This document shows, piece after piece, positions 7,965-16,780 of a stretch of DNA of 64,000 nt (positions within the stretch are counted from its first letter, which is position 1; every line of letters starts with the position of its first letter). A program made the translations under genes and the position numbers. The notes beneath the pieces are model-generated. The model saw nothing but the letters and a program-made list of their open reading frames with translations. It was not told the DNA's origin and made no database searches. The stretch comes from Parvibaculum sp. (GTDB lineage Bacteria; Pseudomonadota; Alphaproteobacteria; Parvibaculales; Parvibaculaceae), in NCBI RefSeq assembly GCF_030651915.1, contig NZ_JAUSBV010000001.1, positions 32,302-96,301 on the forward strand, in the 5' to 3' direction.

Positions 7965-8545
7965 TTCAGATCCTCCAGCACCGGCCGCAGGCGGCCGAAC
8001 GCAAGTCGCAGTCTCGATTTGACGGTGCCGAGCGGGATGTCGAGGCGCTCGGCGATGGCCGAATGGGGCAGGCCCTCCAGAAAGGAGAGCGCCACCACTT
8101 CGGCCTGATCGGGCGGCAGGTCCGACATGGCCGCGTGGATGCGGGCGCCAATCTGGGTTGCCGCCATGCTTTCATCCGCCGGGCGCGGCGCTTCGGGTAC
8201 CAGCATCGGCTCGGCCGGATCGAGATCCGGCCGGCGCTCGCGGCGCACCGTGTCGATGAAGCGGTTGCGCGCAATGGTGAAAATCCAGGTACTGGCGGCG
8301 GCTTTCGACGGATCGAACTGGCCGGCCTTGCGCCAGACCGTCAGCATCACCTCCTGGGCGAGGTCCTCGGCGAGGCGCTCCTCGACCCGCAGACGGCGCA
8401 GATAGGATTTCACGCGCGGCGCATAATGGCCGAACAGACGGGCAAAGGCCGTGCGGTCGGCATCGCGCGCGATGGCGGCGATCAGCGCCGCCATTTCTTC
8501 CGCCACTCCGTCCGATGCCGTTGCGGGCGTCCTGTCCCGATCCAT
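7961..8545 (-). CDS. rpoE: ECF sigma factor, RpoE/ECF11 type
   Basis: This 194-residue ECF sigma factor has region 2 (about 30-100: RLFGHYAPRVKSYLRR, EDLAQEVMLTVWRKA, STWIFTIARNRFID) and region 4 (about 130-190: LPPDQAEVVALSFLEGLPHSAIAERL, GTVKSRLRLAFGRL). The ATG at 8545 is preferred over the upstream ATG at 8632, because the candidate -10 element (8642-8637) predicts a transcript start close to 8630. The gene is followed directly by the chrR-like anti-sigma gene and faces an FAD oxidoreductase gene divergently, the arrangement of singlet-oxygen response loci. Confidence 0.9.
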   Translation of the reverse strand: MDRDRTPATASDGVAEEMAALIAAIARDADRTAFARLFGHYAPRVKSYLRRLRVEERLAEDLAQEVMLTVWRKAGQFDPSKAAASTWIFTIARNRFIDTVRRERRPDLDPAEPMLVPEAPRPADESMAATQIGARIHAAMSDLPPDQAEVVALSFLEGLPHSAIAERLDIPLGTVKSRLRLAFGRLRPVLEDLK

Positions 8546-8636
8546 CAAGCCCAGCTTTCTCAGGTTCGGCCGCCACGTCGTGCGGCCGGCACTGGCCGGG
8601 CTGATCTGCAATATGCCGGTTGCTGATGACATATGG

Positions 8637-8666
8637 CGGATACGCGCCCTGAGCGCCGGCGGATCA
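8637..8666 (-). promoter_or_regulatory. ECF11-type promoter for the sigma/anti-sigma genes
   Basis: On the minus strand TGATCC (8666-8661) and TATCCG (8642-8637) are separated by 18 bp. TGATCC is the known -35 element of the Rhodobacter RpoE group. The motif implies autoregulation. Confidence 0.6.
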
Positions 8667-8750
8667 CTTCGGGGGGCGCCGCCCCGTCAAGTCTAGGGGT
8701 TGGGCGCCGTTTGCGAAAGGTGCATCAACAGCGCTGCCCGTGTGGCATGG

Positions 8751-8780
8751 TGATCCGGGGCCGGCGGCATGACGTATGGA
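8751..8780 (+). promoter_or_regulatory. ECF11-type promoter for the FAD oxidoreductase operon
   Basis: TGATCC (8751-8756) is followed after 18 bp by TATGGA (8775-8780), the same -35 hexamer and spacing as the divergent promoter. The upstream ATG at 8776 lies inside this -10 element, which favours the downstream ATG at 8812 as the start. Confidence 0.65.
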
Positions 8781-8811
8781 GCATGACAGTTTTTCCTCTC
8801 CGAGGCACATA

Positions 8812-10203
8812 ATGGCCCCCTTCGACGACCGCGCTTCCCGTTCCCTTACCAGGAACGGCCCCGACCGTCCGCGGCTGCGCATCGCCGTTGTCGGCACCGG
8901 CATATCGGGCTTGTCGGCCGCATGGCTGCTTTCGTTGGGCCACGACGTGACCGTTTACGAAAAGAATGCGCGCATCGGCGGTCATTCCAACACGGTCGTC
9001 GCCGATTTGCCGGAAGGGCCGGTGCCGGTCGATACCGGGTTCATCGTTTACAATGAGCGCAACTACCCCAATCTGACCGCGATGTTCAATGTGCTCGACG
9101 TCAAGACGAGCGCCAGCAACATGTCGTTTGCCGCCTCGCTCGAAACGGCCGGCGGGCGGCGCTTCGAGTATTCGGGCTCCGGGCTCAACGGCATTTTCGC
9201 CGACCGGCGCAATATCGCCAGCCCGCGCATGTGGCGCATGATCGGCGACATTCTGAAGCTTTATCGTTCGGCGCCGGGGCTTGCCTTGCAGGCCGGGCTC
9301 GACGAAAAACCGCTTGGTGAATTCCTGCGCGAGCAGGGCTATTCGGCATCGCTGCGCGACGACCATCTGCTGCCCATGTGCGCGGCGATCTGGTCGCTGC
9401 CGATCGAGCGCGTGGAGCAATTTCCGGCGCTGGCCTTTCTGCGCTTTTTCGATAATCACGGGTTGATGGGTTTGAGCGGCCGGCCGGCCTGGCGCACGGT
9501 GACCGGCGGTTCGCGCGAATATGTGTCGAAGCTCGCGATGCCGTTCGGTGCCCGTATCCGCACCGGCTGCGGCGTTACCTCGATCAGCCGCGATGCCAGC
9601 GGCGTGACGGTCAGCGACACAAAGGGCGGTGTCGCGCGCTACGATCATGTCGTCATCGCCGCGCATAGCGACGAGGCCCTGTCGCTCCTCGCAGACGCCG
9701 ACCGGCGTGAGCGGGCGTTGCTCGGTGCCATGCCCTATCAGCGCAACGTCGCCTGGCTGCATTCCGATCCTGCCTACATGCCGCTCAACAAACGCGTCTG
9801 GTCGAGCTGGAACTATATGGGCGGCGGCGCCGGCTCGCCGGTCTGCGTCAGCTACTGGATGAACCGGTTGCAACCGTTGCCGACGGAACGGCCGCTTTTC
9901 GTGACACTCAATCCTTCGCACGATCCGGCGCCCGGCAGCGTCCATGCGCGGATCGACTACGATCATCCGGTGTTCGACACGGGCGCCTTCGCTGCGCAGC
10001 GCCAACTCTGGGATATTCAGGGCGTGCGGCGAACGTGGTTTTGCGGCGCCTATTTCGGCTCGGGGTTCCACGAGGATGGCTTGCAGGCGGGACTTGCCGT
10101 TGCCGAGCAACTGGGTGGTGTCCAGCGACCATGGACCGTTGCCAACCCGTCCAGCCGCATTTCTCTTGCACCGCCGCCGATGGCATTGGCGGTGACGACG
10201 TGA
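8812..10203 (+). CDS. FAD-dependent amine-oxidase-type oxidoreductase
   Basis: The 463-residue protein has an N-terminal dinucleotide-binding motif VVGTGISGLSAAWLL and the second flavin motif ARIGGHSNTV, as in the flavin-containing amine oxidase/desaturase group. It ends in a conserved-looking FAD region FCGAYFGSGFHEDGLQAGL. Members of this group sit next to DUF1365 and cyclopropane-synthase-like genes in the RpoE regulon of Rhodobacter, where lipid modification follows singlet-oxygen stress; a similar role here is inference. An ECF11-type promoter lies directly upstream. Its stop overlaps the GTG of the next gene by 4 bp. Confidence 0.85.
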   Translation: MAPFDDRASRSLTRNGPDRPRLRIAVVGTGISGLSAAWLLSLGHDVTVYEKNARIGGHSNTVVADLPEGPVPVDTGFIVYNERNYPNLTAMFNVLDVKTSASNMSFAASLETAGGRRFEYSGSGLNGIFADRRNIASPRMWRMIGDILKLYRSAPGLALQAGLDEKPLGEFLREQGYSASLRDDHLLPMCAAIWSLPIERVEQFPALAFLRFFDNHGLMGLSGRPAWRTVTGGSREYVSKLAMPFGARIRTGCGVTSISRDASGVTVSDTKGGVARYDHVVIAAHSDEALSLLADADRRERALLGAMPYQRNVAWLHSDPAYMPLNKRVWSSWNYMGGGAGSPVCVSYWMNRLQPLPTERPLFVTLNPSHDPAPGSVHARIDYDHPVFDTGAFAAQRQLWDIQGVRRTWFCGAYFGSGFHEDGLQAGLAVAEQLGGVQRPWTVANPSSRISLAPPPMALAVTT

Positions 10204-11012
10204 CCACAAGCACCATGTCGCGTCTCTATTCCGGCACGGTGTTTCATCGGCGGTTGCGCCCTCGCGTTCACAAGCTCTCCTATCGTGTTTTCTACATGCT
10301 CCTCGATCTCGACGAATTGCCGTCGCTGGGGCGGCGCTTGCGCCTTTTCGCGCATAACCGGTTTTCACTGTTCGGCTTTCACGACAAGGATCATGGCGAC
10401 GGATCCGGACGGCCGCTCCGAGGCTGGATCGAGGCGCAGCTGGCGCGTGCCGGGATCGATCTCGGTGGTGGACGCATCGCGGTGCTGTGCCTGCCGCGCG
10501 TGCTCGGCCATGTCTTCAATCCGCTGACCGTCTATTTCTGCCATCGTACCGATGGCGGACTTGTGGCGATGCTATACGAGGTCAACAACACGTTCGGCGA
10601 GCGACACAGCTATCTCATTCCCGTGGAGACGCCCGGGGCCGGCGTCGTGTCGCAGGGCTGCGACAAGGCGTTTTATGTATCGCCGTTCCTCCCGGTTGCC
10701 GGGCGCTATCATTTCAAGGTGTTGCGGCCGGGGGCGCGGCTGGCGCTGACGATCCGCGAGAGCGACGAGGGCGGCGCGATGCTGACGGCTTCCTTTGCCG
10801 GCACGGCGCGGCCGTTTACCGACCGGCAGCTTGCCATCACCTTCCTCCAGCACCCTTTGCTGACCCTGAAAGTTGTCGGCGGAATCCATTGGGAAGCGCT
10901 TCGGCTGTGGCTCAAAGGTATCAAGCTGGCCGACCGGCCGGCGGCGCCGTCGAGCCCGGTGACGATTGTTCCGTTCCGGGACAACGGCCCTGCGGCAATG
11001 CCGGGCGCGTAA
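10200..11012 (+). CDS. DUF1365 family protein
   Basis: A 270-residue DUF1365 protein: MSRLYSGTVFHRRLRPRVH at the start, PRVLGHVFNPLTVYFCH and YEVNNTFGERHSYL in the middle are the family signature. The biochemical function is unknown; the family goes with FAD oxidoreductases and cyclopropane-fatty-acid-synthase-like enzymes, so fatty-acid modification is a reasonable guess. The GTG at 10200 overlaps the previous stop (GTGA); the ATG at 10215 is an alternative. The expected third gene, a cyclopropane-synthase-like methyltransferase, is not present downstream. Confidence 0.85.
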   Translation: MTTSTMSRLYSGTVFHRRLRPRVHKLSYRVFYMLLDLDELPSLGRRLRLFAHNRFSLFGFHDKDHGDGSGRPLRGWIEAQLARAGIDLGGGRIAVLCLPRVLGHVFNPLTVYFCHRTDGGLVAMLYEVNNTFGERHSYLIPVETPGAGVVSQGCDKAFYVSPFLPVAGRYHFKVLRPGARLALTIRESDEGGAMLTASFAGTARPFTDRQLAITFLQHPLLTLKVVGGIHWEALRLWLKGIKLADRPAAPSSPVTIVPFRDNGPAAMPGA

Positions 11013-11097
11013 CGCAATCTTAGTTTCCCAGCCTCTATAAACACTTGAGATTCCTGCCAATCCGGCCTCTTGCCGGGTTCGCCGCGCGAGGAAGCAA

Positions 11098-13284
11098 GTG
11101 TCGATCGAGTATGAGCGTGATGCGCTGCAGCGCGAAGTGTTGCCGTCCGGCCAGGAGGGCAGGCCGGCGCATGCCCGCTCCTTCGTGTCGGAGCTGCGCG
11201 GCAGCATTGCGGTGCAATTCCTGTCGCTGCGCGCCAGGGTGGTCGGTCTTCTGACGCTGATCGGCGCGGTACTGGTGGCGATGAGCGGCATCTATGTCTT
11301 CATCATGTTCAACCAGAACCTTGCGCGTGAGGCCGAACTGCGCGCGGGTGCGGCCGGCGAAGTGCTGGCCTATGCGGTACGGCGCGCCGACTCGCTGAAC
11401 GAAATGGAACCGATCCTTTCGGCGATCGGCAACGCGCCCTATATCGCGGAGGCGGCAATTGCCGGCAGCGACGGGCGGATCGTCGCGTCGTCCCATCCGT
11501 CGTGGCGCGGCAAGAGCATTGCCGCCATTGCGGCGGCCTATCCGGACATGCGGACCATAGCGCCACGTCCGATCTCGATTGAACAACAGACGCAACTGGC
11601 GGGTGGAAATGTCCGCGGCGGCGACTACGCCGTGTGGCTCGACCTGGTCGATGACGGCGCGCGTGCCGTGGCCATTATACGCATCGACACAGATCGGGTG
11701 GCCGCACGGCTGATGGGCCAGGCATGGAACACCATGACCTGGCTTGCCATGACGGCGATCCTCGCCATTCTCACCGTTTCGATGCTGATCCACCGCATTC
11801 TCGTGGCGCCGATCGAGGCCTTGCGCGACTATGCGCAGGACCAACAGCAGGACGAAGCGGCGAAGCCGGAACAAGGCGACGAGATCGGTGTGGTGTCGCG
11901 GGCGCTCACGGCCTCCATTCAGGCGCGGCGGGATGGCGAAACGCAGTTGGCCCTCCTCGCCTCGACCGACGGACTGACCGGGCTCGGCAATCGTGGTTTC
12001 TTCAAGGCGGCGCTGGCCGAAGCGATTTCCGGCGCCGAACGGCATGGCGGCTATGTCGGCGTGATGATCCTCAATCTCGGCGGCTTCAAGAGCATCAACG
12101 ATACGCTGGGTCACGATTCAGGCGATCTCGTGTTGCAACGGACAGCCGATATTCTGAAGGGTTGCCGGCGCGAAGGCGATGTGGTGGCGCGCATTGGCGG
12201 CGACGAATTCGGGATCGTGCTTCGCAACGTCCGCGGCGCCGACGAAGCGCTCGAACTGGCAAGCCGTTTTGTGCGGGCCGTGGGAACACCGTTCCGTCTC
12301 GGCGTGCAGGAGCTGCAACAGGCTTCCTGCGTCGGTATGACATTGTTTCCGCAGGATGGCCGCGACGCCGACGTGCTCATAAAGAACGCCGACCTGGCGT
12401 TGTCTCGGGCCCAGCAGGAGGGCGCGGGGGCTTGCGTGCTCTACCGCCATGAACTGCATCTGCGTGCCATCGAGCGCAACCAGATCGAGCGCGACCTGCG
12501 CAGTGTCGTGGCGCGGCAGGAACTCAAACTCTATTACCAGCCGAAAGTCGATGTCGCGACCGGGCAAGTGACCGGCGCGGAAGCATTGATCCGCTGGCAT
12601 CATGAAGAGCGCGGTTTCATTCCACCCTCGGTTTTCATTCCGGTGGCCGAGCGGTGCGGGATCATCGTCGAACTCACCAAATGGGTTCTTGCCGAGGCCT
12701 GTCGCCAGAATCGGGCATGGCAGGATGCCGGCTTGCTGCGGATCGCCGTTGCGGTCAACGTGTCGGCGATCGATCTCCGGCGTGCCGACCTTACCGATAC
12801 GATCGCCAATACGCTGATTGCGCACGGGCTTTCGCCGCAATATCTTGAACTCGAAGTCACCGAAAGCATGGTGATGCAGGACGTCGACACGGTCATCGGC
12901 ACGCTGCGCCGCCTCCGGAGCCTTGGTATCGGCATCGGCATCGACGATTTCGGCACCGGCTATTCGTCGCTTGCCTATCTCAAGCGGTTCCCGGTCAAGC
13001 GGCTGAAGATCGACCGCAGCTTCATCAACGACATTGCAGACCGACGCGACGGGCATGTGATTCCGAAGGTCATTATCGACCTTGCGCATGCGCTGGGCGT
13101 GTCGGTGGTCGCCGAAGGTGTCGAAAGTGCCGATCAATTCGACATGTTGCGTGAGCTTGGCTGCGACGAGGTGCAGGGCTATTTCCTCGGCCGTCCGATG
13201 CCGGCCGCCGAATTCGAGATCTTCCTGCGCAACTCGCCGGCCGGGGGCTTGTGTCCCCCCGCGGTTGCGGGCTCGGCCGCCTGA
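11098..13284 (+). CDS. membrane-bound diguanylate cyclase/phosphodiesterase (GGDEF-EAL)
   Basis: The 728-residue protein has two membrane segments (about 48-70 and 208-228) enclosing a periplasmic sensor domain, then a HAMP-like linker, a GGDEF domain and an EAL domain. GGDEF is intact at 367-371, with a product-binding I-site REGD five residues before it. EAL is intact at 495-497, with ELEVTES, DDFGTGYSSL and VVAEGVES motifs of active phosphodiesterases. It may therefore both make and degrade cyclic di-GMP. The GTG start at 11098 has GAGGAA upstream. It may modulate the polysaccharide genes further along, which is inference only. Confidence 0.92.
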   Translation: MSIEYERDALQREVLPSGQEGRPAHARSFVSELRGSIAVQFLSLRARVVGLLTLIGAVLVAMSGIYVFIMFNQNLAREAELRAGAAGEVLAYAVRRADSLNEMEPILSAIGNAPYIAEAAIAGSDGRIVASSHPSWRGKSIAAIAAAYPDMRTIAPRPISIEQQTQLAGGNVRGGDYAVWLDLVDDGARAVAIIRIDTDRVAARLMGQAWNTMTWLAMTAILAILTVSMLIHRILVAPIEALRDYAQDQQQDEAAKPEQGDEIGVVSRALTASIQARRDGETQLALLASTDGLTGLGNRGFFKAALAEAISGAERHGGYVGVMILNLGGFKSINDTLGHDSGDLVLQRTADILKGCRREGDVVARIGGDEFGIVLRNVRGADEALELASRFVRAVGTPFRLGVQELQQASCVGMTLFPQDGRDADVLIKNADLALSRAQQEGAGACVLYRHELHLRAIERNQIERDLRSVVARQELKLYYQPKVDVATGQVTGAEALIRWHHEERGFIPPSVFIPVAERCGIIVELTKWVLAEACRQNRAWQDAGLLRIAVAVNVSAIDLRRADLTDTIANTLIAHGLSPQYLELEVTESMVMQDVDTVIGTLRRLRSLGIGIGIDDFGTGYSSLAYLKRFPVKRLKIDRSFINDIADRRDGHVIPKVIIDLAHALGVSVVAEGVESADQFDMLRELGCDEVQGYFLGRPMPAAEFEIFLRNSPAGGLCPPAVAGSAA

Positions 13285-13442
13285 AACTTCCCGTCGTCGG
13301 TATCCTTGACGCAGCGTGCGCCTTGCACATGTTCGCGGCGCTTTACGCGCGCGCGGCGGGCGCTACACTCCGACTTCCGCAATAGCAACAATGAGCGCCG
13401 GCGCCTGACGGGCCGCCCGCGCCGCGCCGGGAGACGCCCTTC

Positions 13443-14636
13443 ATGGATCTCGCTTACGGGCCCCAATACGAAGCTTTTCGTGCCGAGGTTCGCGCCTTTA
13501 TCGCTGCACATGGCGCCAAGGCGCCACGCCGCTTTGGCGTCTCACGTCCGTCGGAGGAGACGCAAGCCTGGCAGCGCCTGCTGATCGAGTATGGCTATGC
13601 GGCGCGCACCATTCCGAAAGAGTATGGCGGCTACGGCGCTGCGCCCGACATTTTGCAGTCGCGCATCATTGCGGAAGAGTTCACGGCGGCCGGTCTGCCG
13701 ATGGGCATTGCCAATCAGGGTATTTCGATGCTGGTGCCGACGCTGCTCGAACTCGGCACCGAAGAGCAGAAGAAAAAGTGGATTGCACCGACACTCAGAG
13801 GCGAGGTCGTCTGGTGCCAGGGCTATTCGGAGCCGGGCTCGGGTTCCGATCTCGCCTCGTTGCAGACCAGGGCGGTGGAAGACGGCGACGACTTTGTTAT
13901 CAACGGGCAGAAAATATGGACCTCGACGGCGCATGCGGCCGACATGATCTTCTGCCTCGTGCGGACGGAGCCCGATGCGAAGAAGCATGAAGGCATTTCC
14001 TACCTGATCTTCTCGATGCAAACACCGGGCATCGAGGTGCGCCCGCTGAAGACGATGACGGGGCATGCCGAGTTCAACGAGGTCTTCTTCACCGACGTGC
14101 GGGTGCCACAGAAGGACATTGTGGCCGGGCGGGGGCAGGGCTGGTTCGTTGCCAATGCCACGCTGAAGCACGAGCGCGGCATGCTGGGCGATCCGAACCA
14201 GGCCGGAACGCGGCTGAAGGAAATCACCGACCTGATGCACAAGGAGACGGTGGACGGAACGCGGCTGATCGACCATCCGCTCTATCGCGACCGTCTTGTC
14301 GCGCTGCAGGGCCGCGTGTTTGCGATGCAGTTTCACGGGCTCCGGTTGCTCACCTCTGCAGCCAAGGGTGAAGACGCCGGCATCGCGCGCCTGATCGTCA
14401 AGCTGCAGGGCTGCGAGATCAATCACCAACTGGCGGCACTCGCCATCGACGTGCTGGGCGAGATCGGCGTTCTTTACGAGGACAGTCCGCACCTGAAGGC
14501 GCAAGGCGCGTGGCAGCATCGCTACATGTTCGACCTCGGCCTGATCATCGGCGGCGGTACGGCGCAAATCCAGAAGAACATCATTTCGGAGCGCGGGCTC
14601 GGTATGCCGCGCGAACCGAAGCCGGCCAAAGCATAA
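13443..14636 (+). CDS. acyl-CoA dehydrogenase (large partner)
   Basis: The 397-residue protein has the acyl-CoA dehydrogenase fold: N-terminal helices, the middle domain with CQGYSEPGSGSDLASLQT and VINGQKIWTSTAH (flavin/substrate-binding signature), and a C-terminal helical domain ending around GLIIGGGTAQIQKNIISERGLG. It should oxidise an acyl-CoA using FAD. It is followed 11 bp later by a second acyl-CoA dehydrogenase, so a heteromeric enzyme as known for side-chain degradation of steroids and similar substrates is possible. Confidence 0.9.
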   Translation: MDLAYGPQYEAFRAEVRAFIAAHGAKAPRRFGVSRPSEETQAWQRLLIEYGYAARTIPKEYGGYGAAPDILQSRIIAEEFTAAGLPMGIANQGISMLVPTLLELGTEEQKKKWIAPTLRGEVVWCQGYSEPGSGSDLASLQTRAVEDGDDFVINGQKIWTSTAHAADMIFCLVRTEPDAKKHEGISYLIFSMQTPGIEVRPLKTMTGHAEFNEVFFTDVRVPQKDIVAGRGQGWFVANATLKHERGMLGDPNQAGTRLKEITDLMHKETVDGTRLIDHPLYRDRLVALQGRVFAMQFHGLRLLTSAAKGEDAGIARLIVKLQGCEINHQLAALAIDVLGEIGVLYEDSPHLKAQGAWQHRYMFDLGLIIGGGTAQIQKNIISERGLGMPREPKPAKA

Positions 14637-14647
14637 GGAGCGGATCC

Positions 14648-15742
14648 ATGGAATTCGGATTGTCGGAAGACCAGAAGCTGCTTCAGGAAAGCATCGGCCG
14701 GACGCTCGAAAAGGTTTCACCGCTGGAGCGCGTGCGCAAGGCGGCCGAAGCGCATGAGGCCTGCGCCGGGGATGTCCGTGCGGCGCTGACCGAACTCGGT
14801 GTTGCGGGCATGCTCGTCGCCGAGGAACATGGCGGCATGGGCATGACGCTGCTCGATGCGGCGCTTGCATCCGAAATGCTTGGCCGCCATGTCGCGCCGG
14901 TGCCGTTCGTCGCCACGGCCGTGATGGCGCCGATCGCACTTGCCGGCGCGGGCTCGAAGGCGCAGCAGGCGGCGTGGCTGCCGAAGCTCGCATCCGGCGA
15001 AGCAGTGGCCGGCGTTGCCGTTTCGGAGCGGGCGGCGGGTGCGCGCGAGGGTGCGGGCGTCATCGCGTCGGGGGCCAAGCTCGACGGCACGGCGCTGTTC
15101 GTCCTCGATGCGGCGGGCGCCGATGTTTTTATCGTCGCGGACAAGATCGGCGGGCTTCATCTTGTGAAGGGCGATGCAAAGGGGCTGACGCGGATTGCGC
15201 TTACCAGCATCGACCTGACGCGGCCGCTCGGCGAGTTGCGCTTCAACAAGGTTGAAGCCGAACCGCTTTCGGCCGGCGATGCCGGCGCGACCCTTCGGCG
15301 CATGATCGATGCCGGCCGCGTGATGCTGGCCGCCGACACGCTCGGCGCCGGCGGTATGATGATCGAGAAGGCGGTCGCCTATGCCGGTGAGCGCAAGCAG
15401 TTCGGCCGCGTCATCGGTTCGTTCCAGGCGGTCAAGCATATGTGTGCCGAGATGGCGGCCGAACTCGAGCCCTGCCGGTCGCTGGTCTGGTATGCGGCGC
15501 ATGCCTTCGACACGATGCCGGACGAGGCCAGCCTGATGGCGGCGCATGCAAAGTCGCTGACGTCGGAAACCGGACGCTTTGTCGCGCGCACCGCGACGGA
15601 GGTTCATGGCGGCATGGGTTTCACCGATCTTGTCGGGTTGCATTACTGGTTCAAGCGGATCGGCCTCAATCGGCAATTGCTCGGCGGGCCGGAACGGGTG
15701 CGCCACGAAGCGGCGGTGTTGCAGGGCTGGGCGGCGGATTGA
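14648..15742 (+). CDS. acyl-CoA dehydrogenase (small partner)
   Basis: The 364-residue paralogue starts MEFGLSEDQKLLQES at an ATG preceded by AAGGAG. It retains the family layout, with GGMGMTLLDAALASEMLG early and a C-terminal GERKQFGRVIGSFQAVKH helix, EVHGGMGFT and HYWFKR. It lacks the clear QxxYSEPGxGSD signature of its neighbour, which suits a partner subunit. Adjacent same-strand genes with 11-bp spacing suggest one operon and one complex; the substrate is not visible. Confidence 0.88.
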   Translation: MEFGLSEDQKLLQESIGRTLEKVSPLERVRKAAEAHEACAGDVRAALTELGVAGMLVAEEHGGMGMTLLDAALASEMLGRHVAPVPFVATAVMAPIALAGAGSKAQQAAWLPKLASGEAVAGVAVSERAAGAREGAGVIASGAKLDGTALFVLDAAGADVFIVADKIGGLHLVKGDAKGLTRIALTSIDLTRPLGELRFNKVEAEPLSAGDAGATLRRMIDAGRVMLAADTLGAGGMMIEKAVAYAGERKQFGRVIGSFQAVKHMCAEMAAELEPCRSLVWYAAHAFDTMPDEASLMAAHAKSLTSETGRFVARTATEVHGGMGFTDLVGLHYWFKRIGLNRQLLGGPERVRHEAAVLQGWAAD

Positions 15743-15754
15743 GAGCCGGCGCCC

Positions 15755-16081
15755 TTATTTTCCGCGCACTATCTGGCCGGCATGCGGCGAGCCGGCGGGC
15801 GGATTGGCCGCATGGAACTCGACGAAAAAGCTGACTGGTCCCATGGGCTGCACGTCATGCGGCTCTTCGGGATGGACAACGCCCGGTTGTGCCGACATCA
15901 GTACCTGCGTGCCGGACGGTCCGTCGCGCCGATAGAGCAGTTTTCCCTTCAGCACATGGATCAGCGCCCAGACGCCCGGTCTGGTGCGATGTTCGCGGCG
16001 AAGGCCTGCGGGAATGCTGTCCTGGTCGAAGACCGGCGTGCGTTTGTAGGCGGTCAGCCCTTCCAGCAGTACTTCCGTCAT
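15755..16081 (-). CDS. DUF1971 cupin-like protein
   Basis: This 108-residue protein reads TPVFDQDSIPAGLRREHRT, GVWALIHVLKGKLLY and PGVVHPEEPHDVQPMGP, the pattern of the DUF1971 (TehB-associated cupin) family. Conserved His residues at the barrel edge suggest metal or anion binding. It is translationally coupled (ATGA overlap) to the upstream nsrR-like regulator, which points to a role in the nitrosative response. The reaction is unknown. Confidence 0.8.
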   Translation of the reverse strand: MTEVLLEGLTAYKRTPVFDQDSIPAGLRREHRTRPGVWALIHVLKGKLLYRRDGPSGTQVLMSAQPGVVHPEEPHDVQPMGPVSFFVEFHAANPPAGSPHAGQIVRGK

Positions 16082-16533
16082 CAGGCATGGGCCTCCGGTT
16101 CCAGCAGCTTGCGCATGCGGCGGAGTTTGCCGGGATTGCGGACCAGATCGGCGAGGCTGTAGCGGTCGAGAACTGCGAGAAAGGCGGCCAGCGCCTCTTC
16201 CAGCGGGCCGCGGAGGCCGCAGACCGAACTGATCACGCAGCTGTTCGCCTCCCGATCGAAACATTCGACCAGAGCGAAGCTGTCCTCCGTCGTCCGCAGT
16301 ACGGCGCCGAGATTGATGTCCTCGGGCTTCCCGCCGAGGCGCAATCCGCCGCTGCGACCGCGAACGGTCTCGATGAAACCGCCCTGCGCCAGCGTCTGCG
16401 CGACCTTCATCAGGTGGTTTCTGGAAATACCGTAACGCGCCGCGATCTCCTCGATGGTGTGGAGCTCGTCTGGCTCCATGGCCAGCAGCATCAGCATCCG
16501 GAGGGCATAGTCCGTATGTAGCGTGACGCGCAT
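16081..16533 (-). CDS. nsrR: Rrf2-family regulator, NsrR-like
   Basis: The 150-residue regulator has an N-terminal winged helix (MRVTLHTDYALRMLMLLA, ISRNHLMKVAQTL, GRSGGLRLG), typical of NsrR, and three cysteines (91, 99 and 105) in the ECF...NSC...VCGLRGP segment that would bind an iron-sulfur cluster. NsrR loses DNA binding when NO attacks the cluster. The start at 16533 matches the family N-terminus; an upstream ATG at 16587 would add 18 unrelated residues. It heads an operon with the DUF1971 gene and faces a membrane protein gene with a palindrome between. Confidence 0.85.
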   Translation of the reverse strand: MRVTLHTDYALRMLMLLAMEPDELHTIEEIAARYGISRNHLMKVAQTLAQGGFIETVRGRSGGLRLGGKPEDINLGAVLRTTEDSFALVECFDREANSCVISSVCGLRGPLEEALAAFLAVLDRYSLADLVRNPGKLRRMRKLLEPEAHA

Positions 16534-16701
16534 TCCGTCCAACTCCCCAAGGTCGATCTGTACAGAATAGCACATGCGTCCGGTCAAACTACCGATCCGG
16601 CGCCGCGCCGCATTTCCGCGTGCGATCCTTCCGGCGAAACAATTTGTCGCAGCACTCCGGCCGCATTCGCGATTGCGCGAGGGCTTACGGGGGAATCATA
16701 T

Positions 16702-16720
16702 GAGGTATATTAAATACTTC
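16702..16720. promoter_or_regulatory. candidate NsrR operator
   Basis: GAGGTATATTAAATACTTC is a near-palindrome (7 of 9 pairs, centre 16711) in the nsrR-membrane protein divergent gap, in an AT-rich island. Its shape resembles the GGTAT...ATACC-like operators of NsrR, but this was not checked against a motif model. Confidence 0.5.
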
Positions 16721-16780
16721 TTTTAATCCAGCCGGACCGAAGAGATGCCGGCGCGCGCGCCACGAGGGAGAAATGCAGCG

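Noticed and set aside
8725-10368. 547-residue minus-strand frame over the FAD oxidoreductase
   Set aside because: It lies antisense to a gene with clear motifs; composition is low in hydrophobic residues and motif-free.
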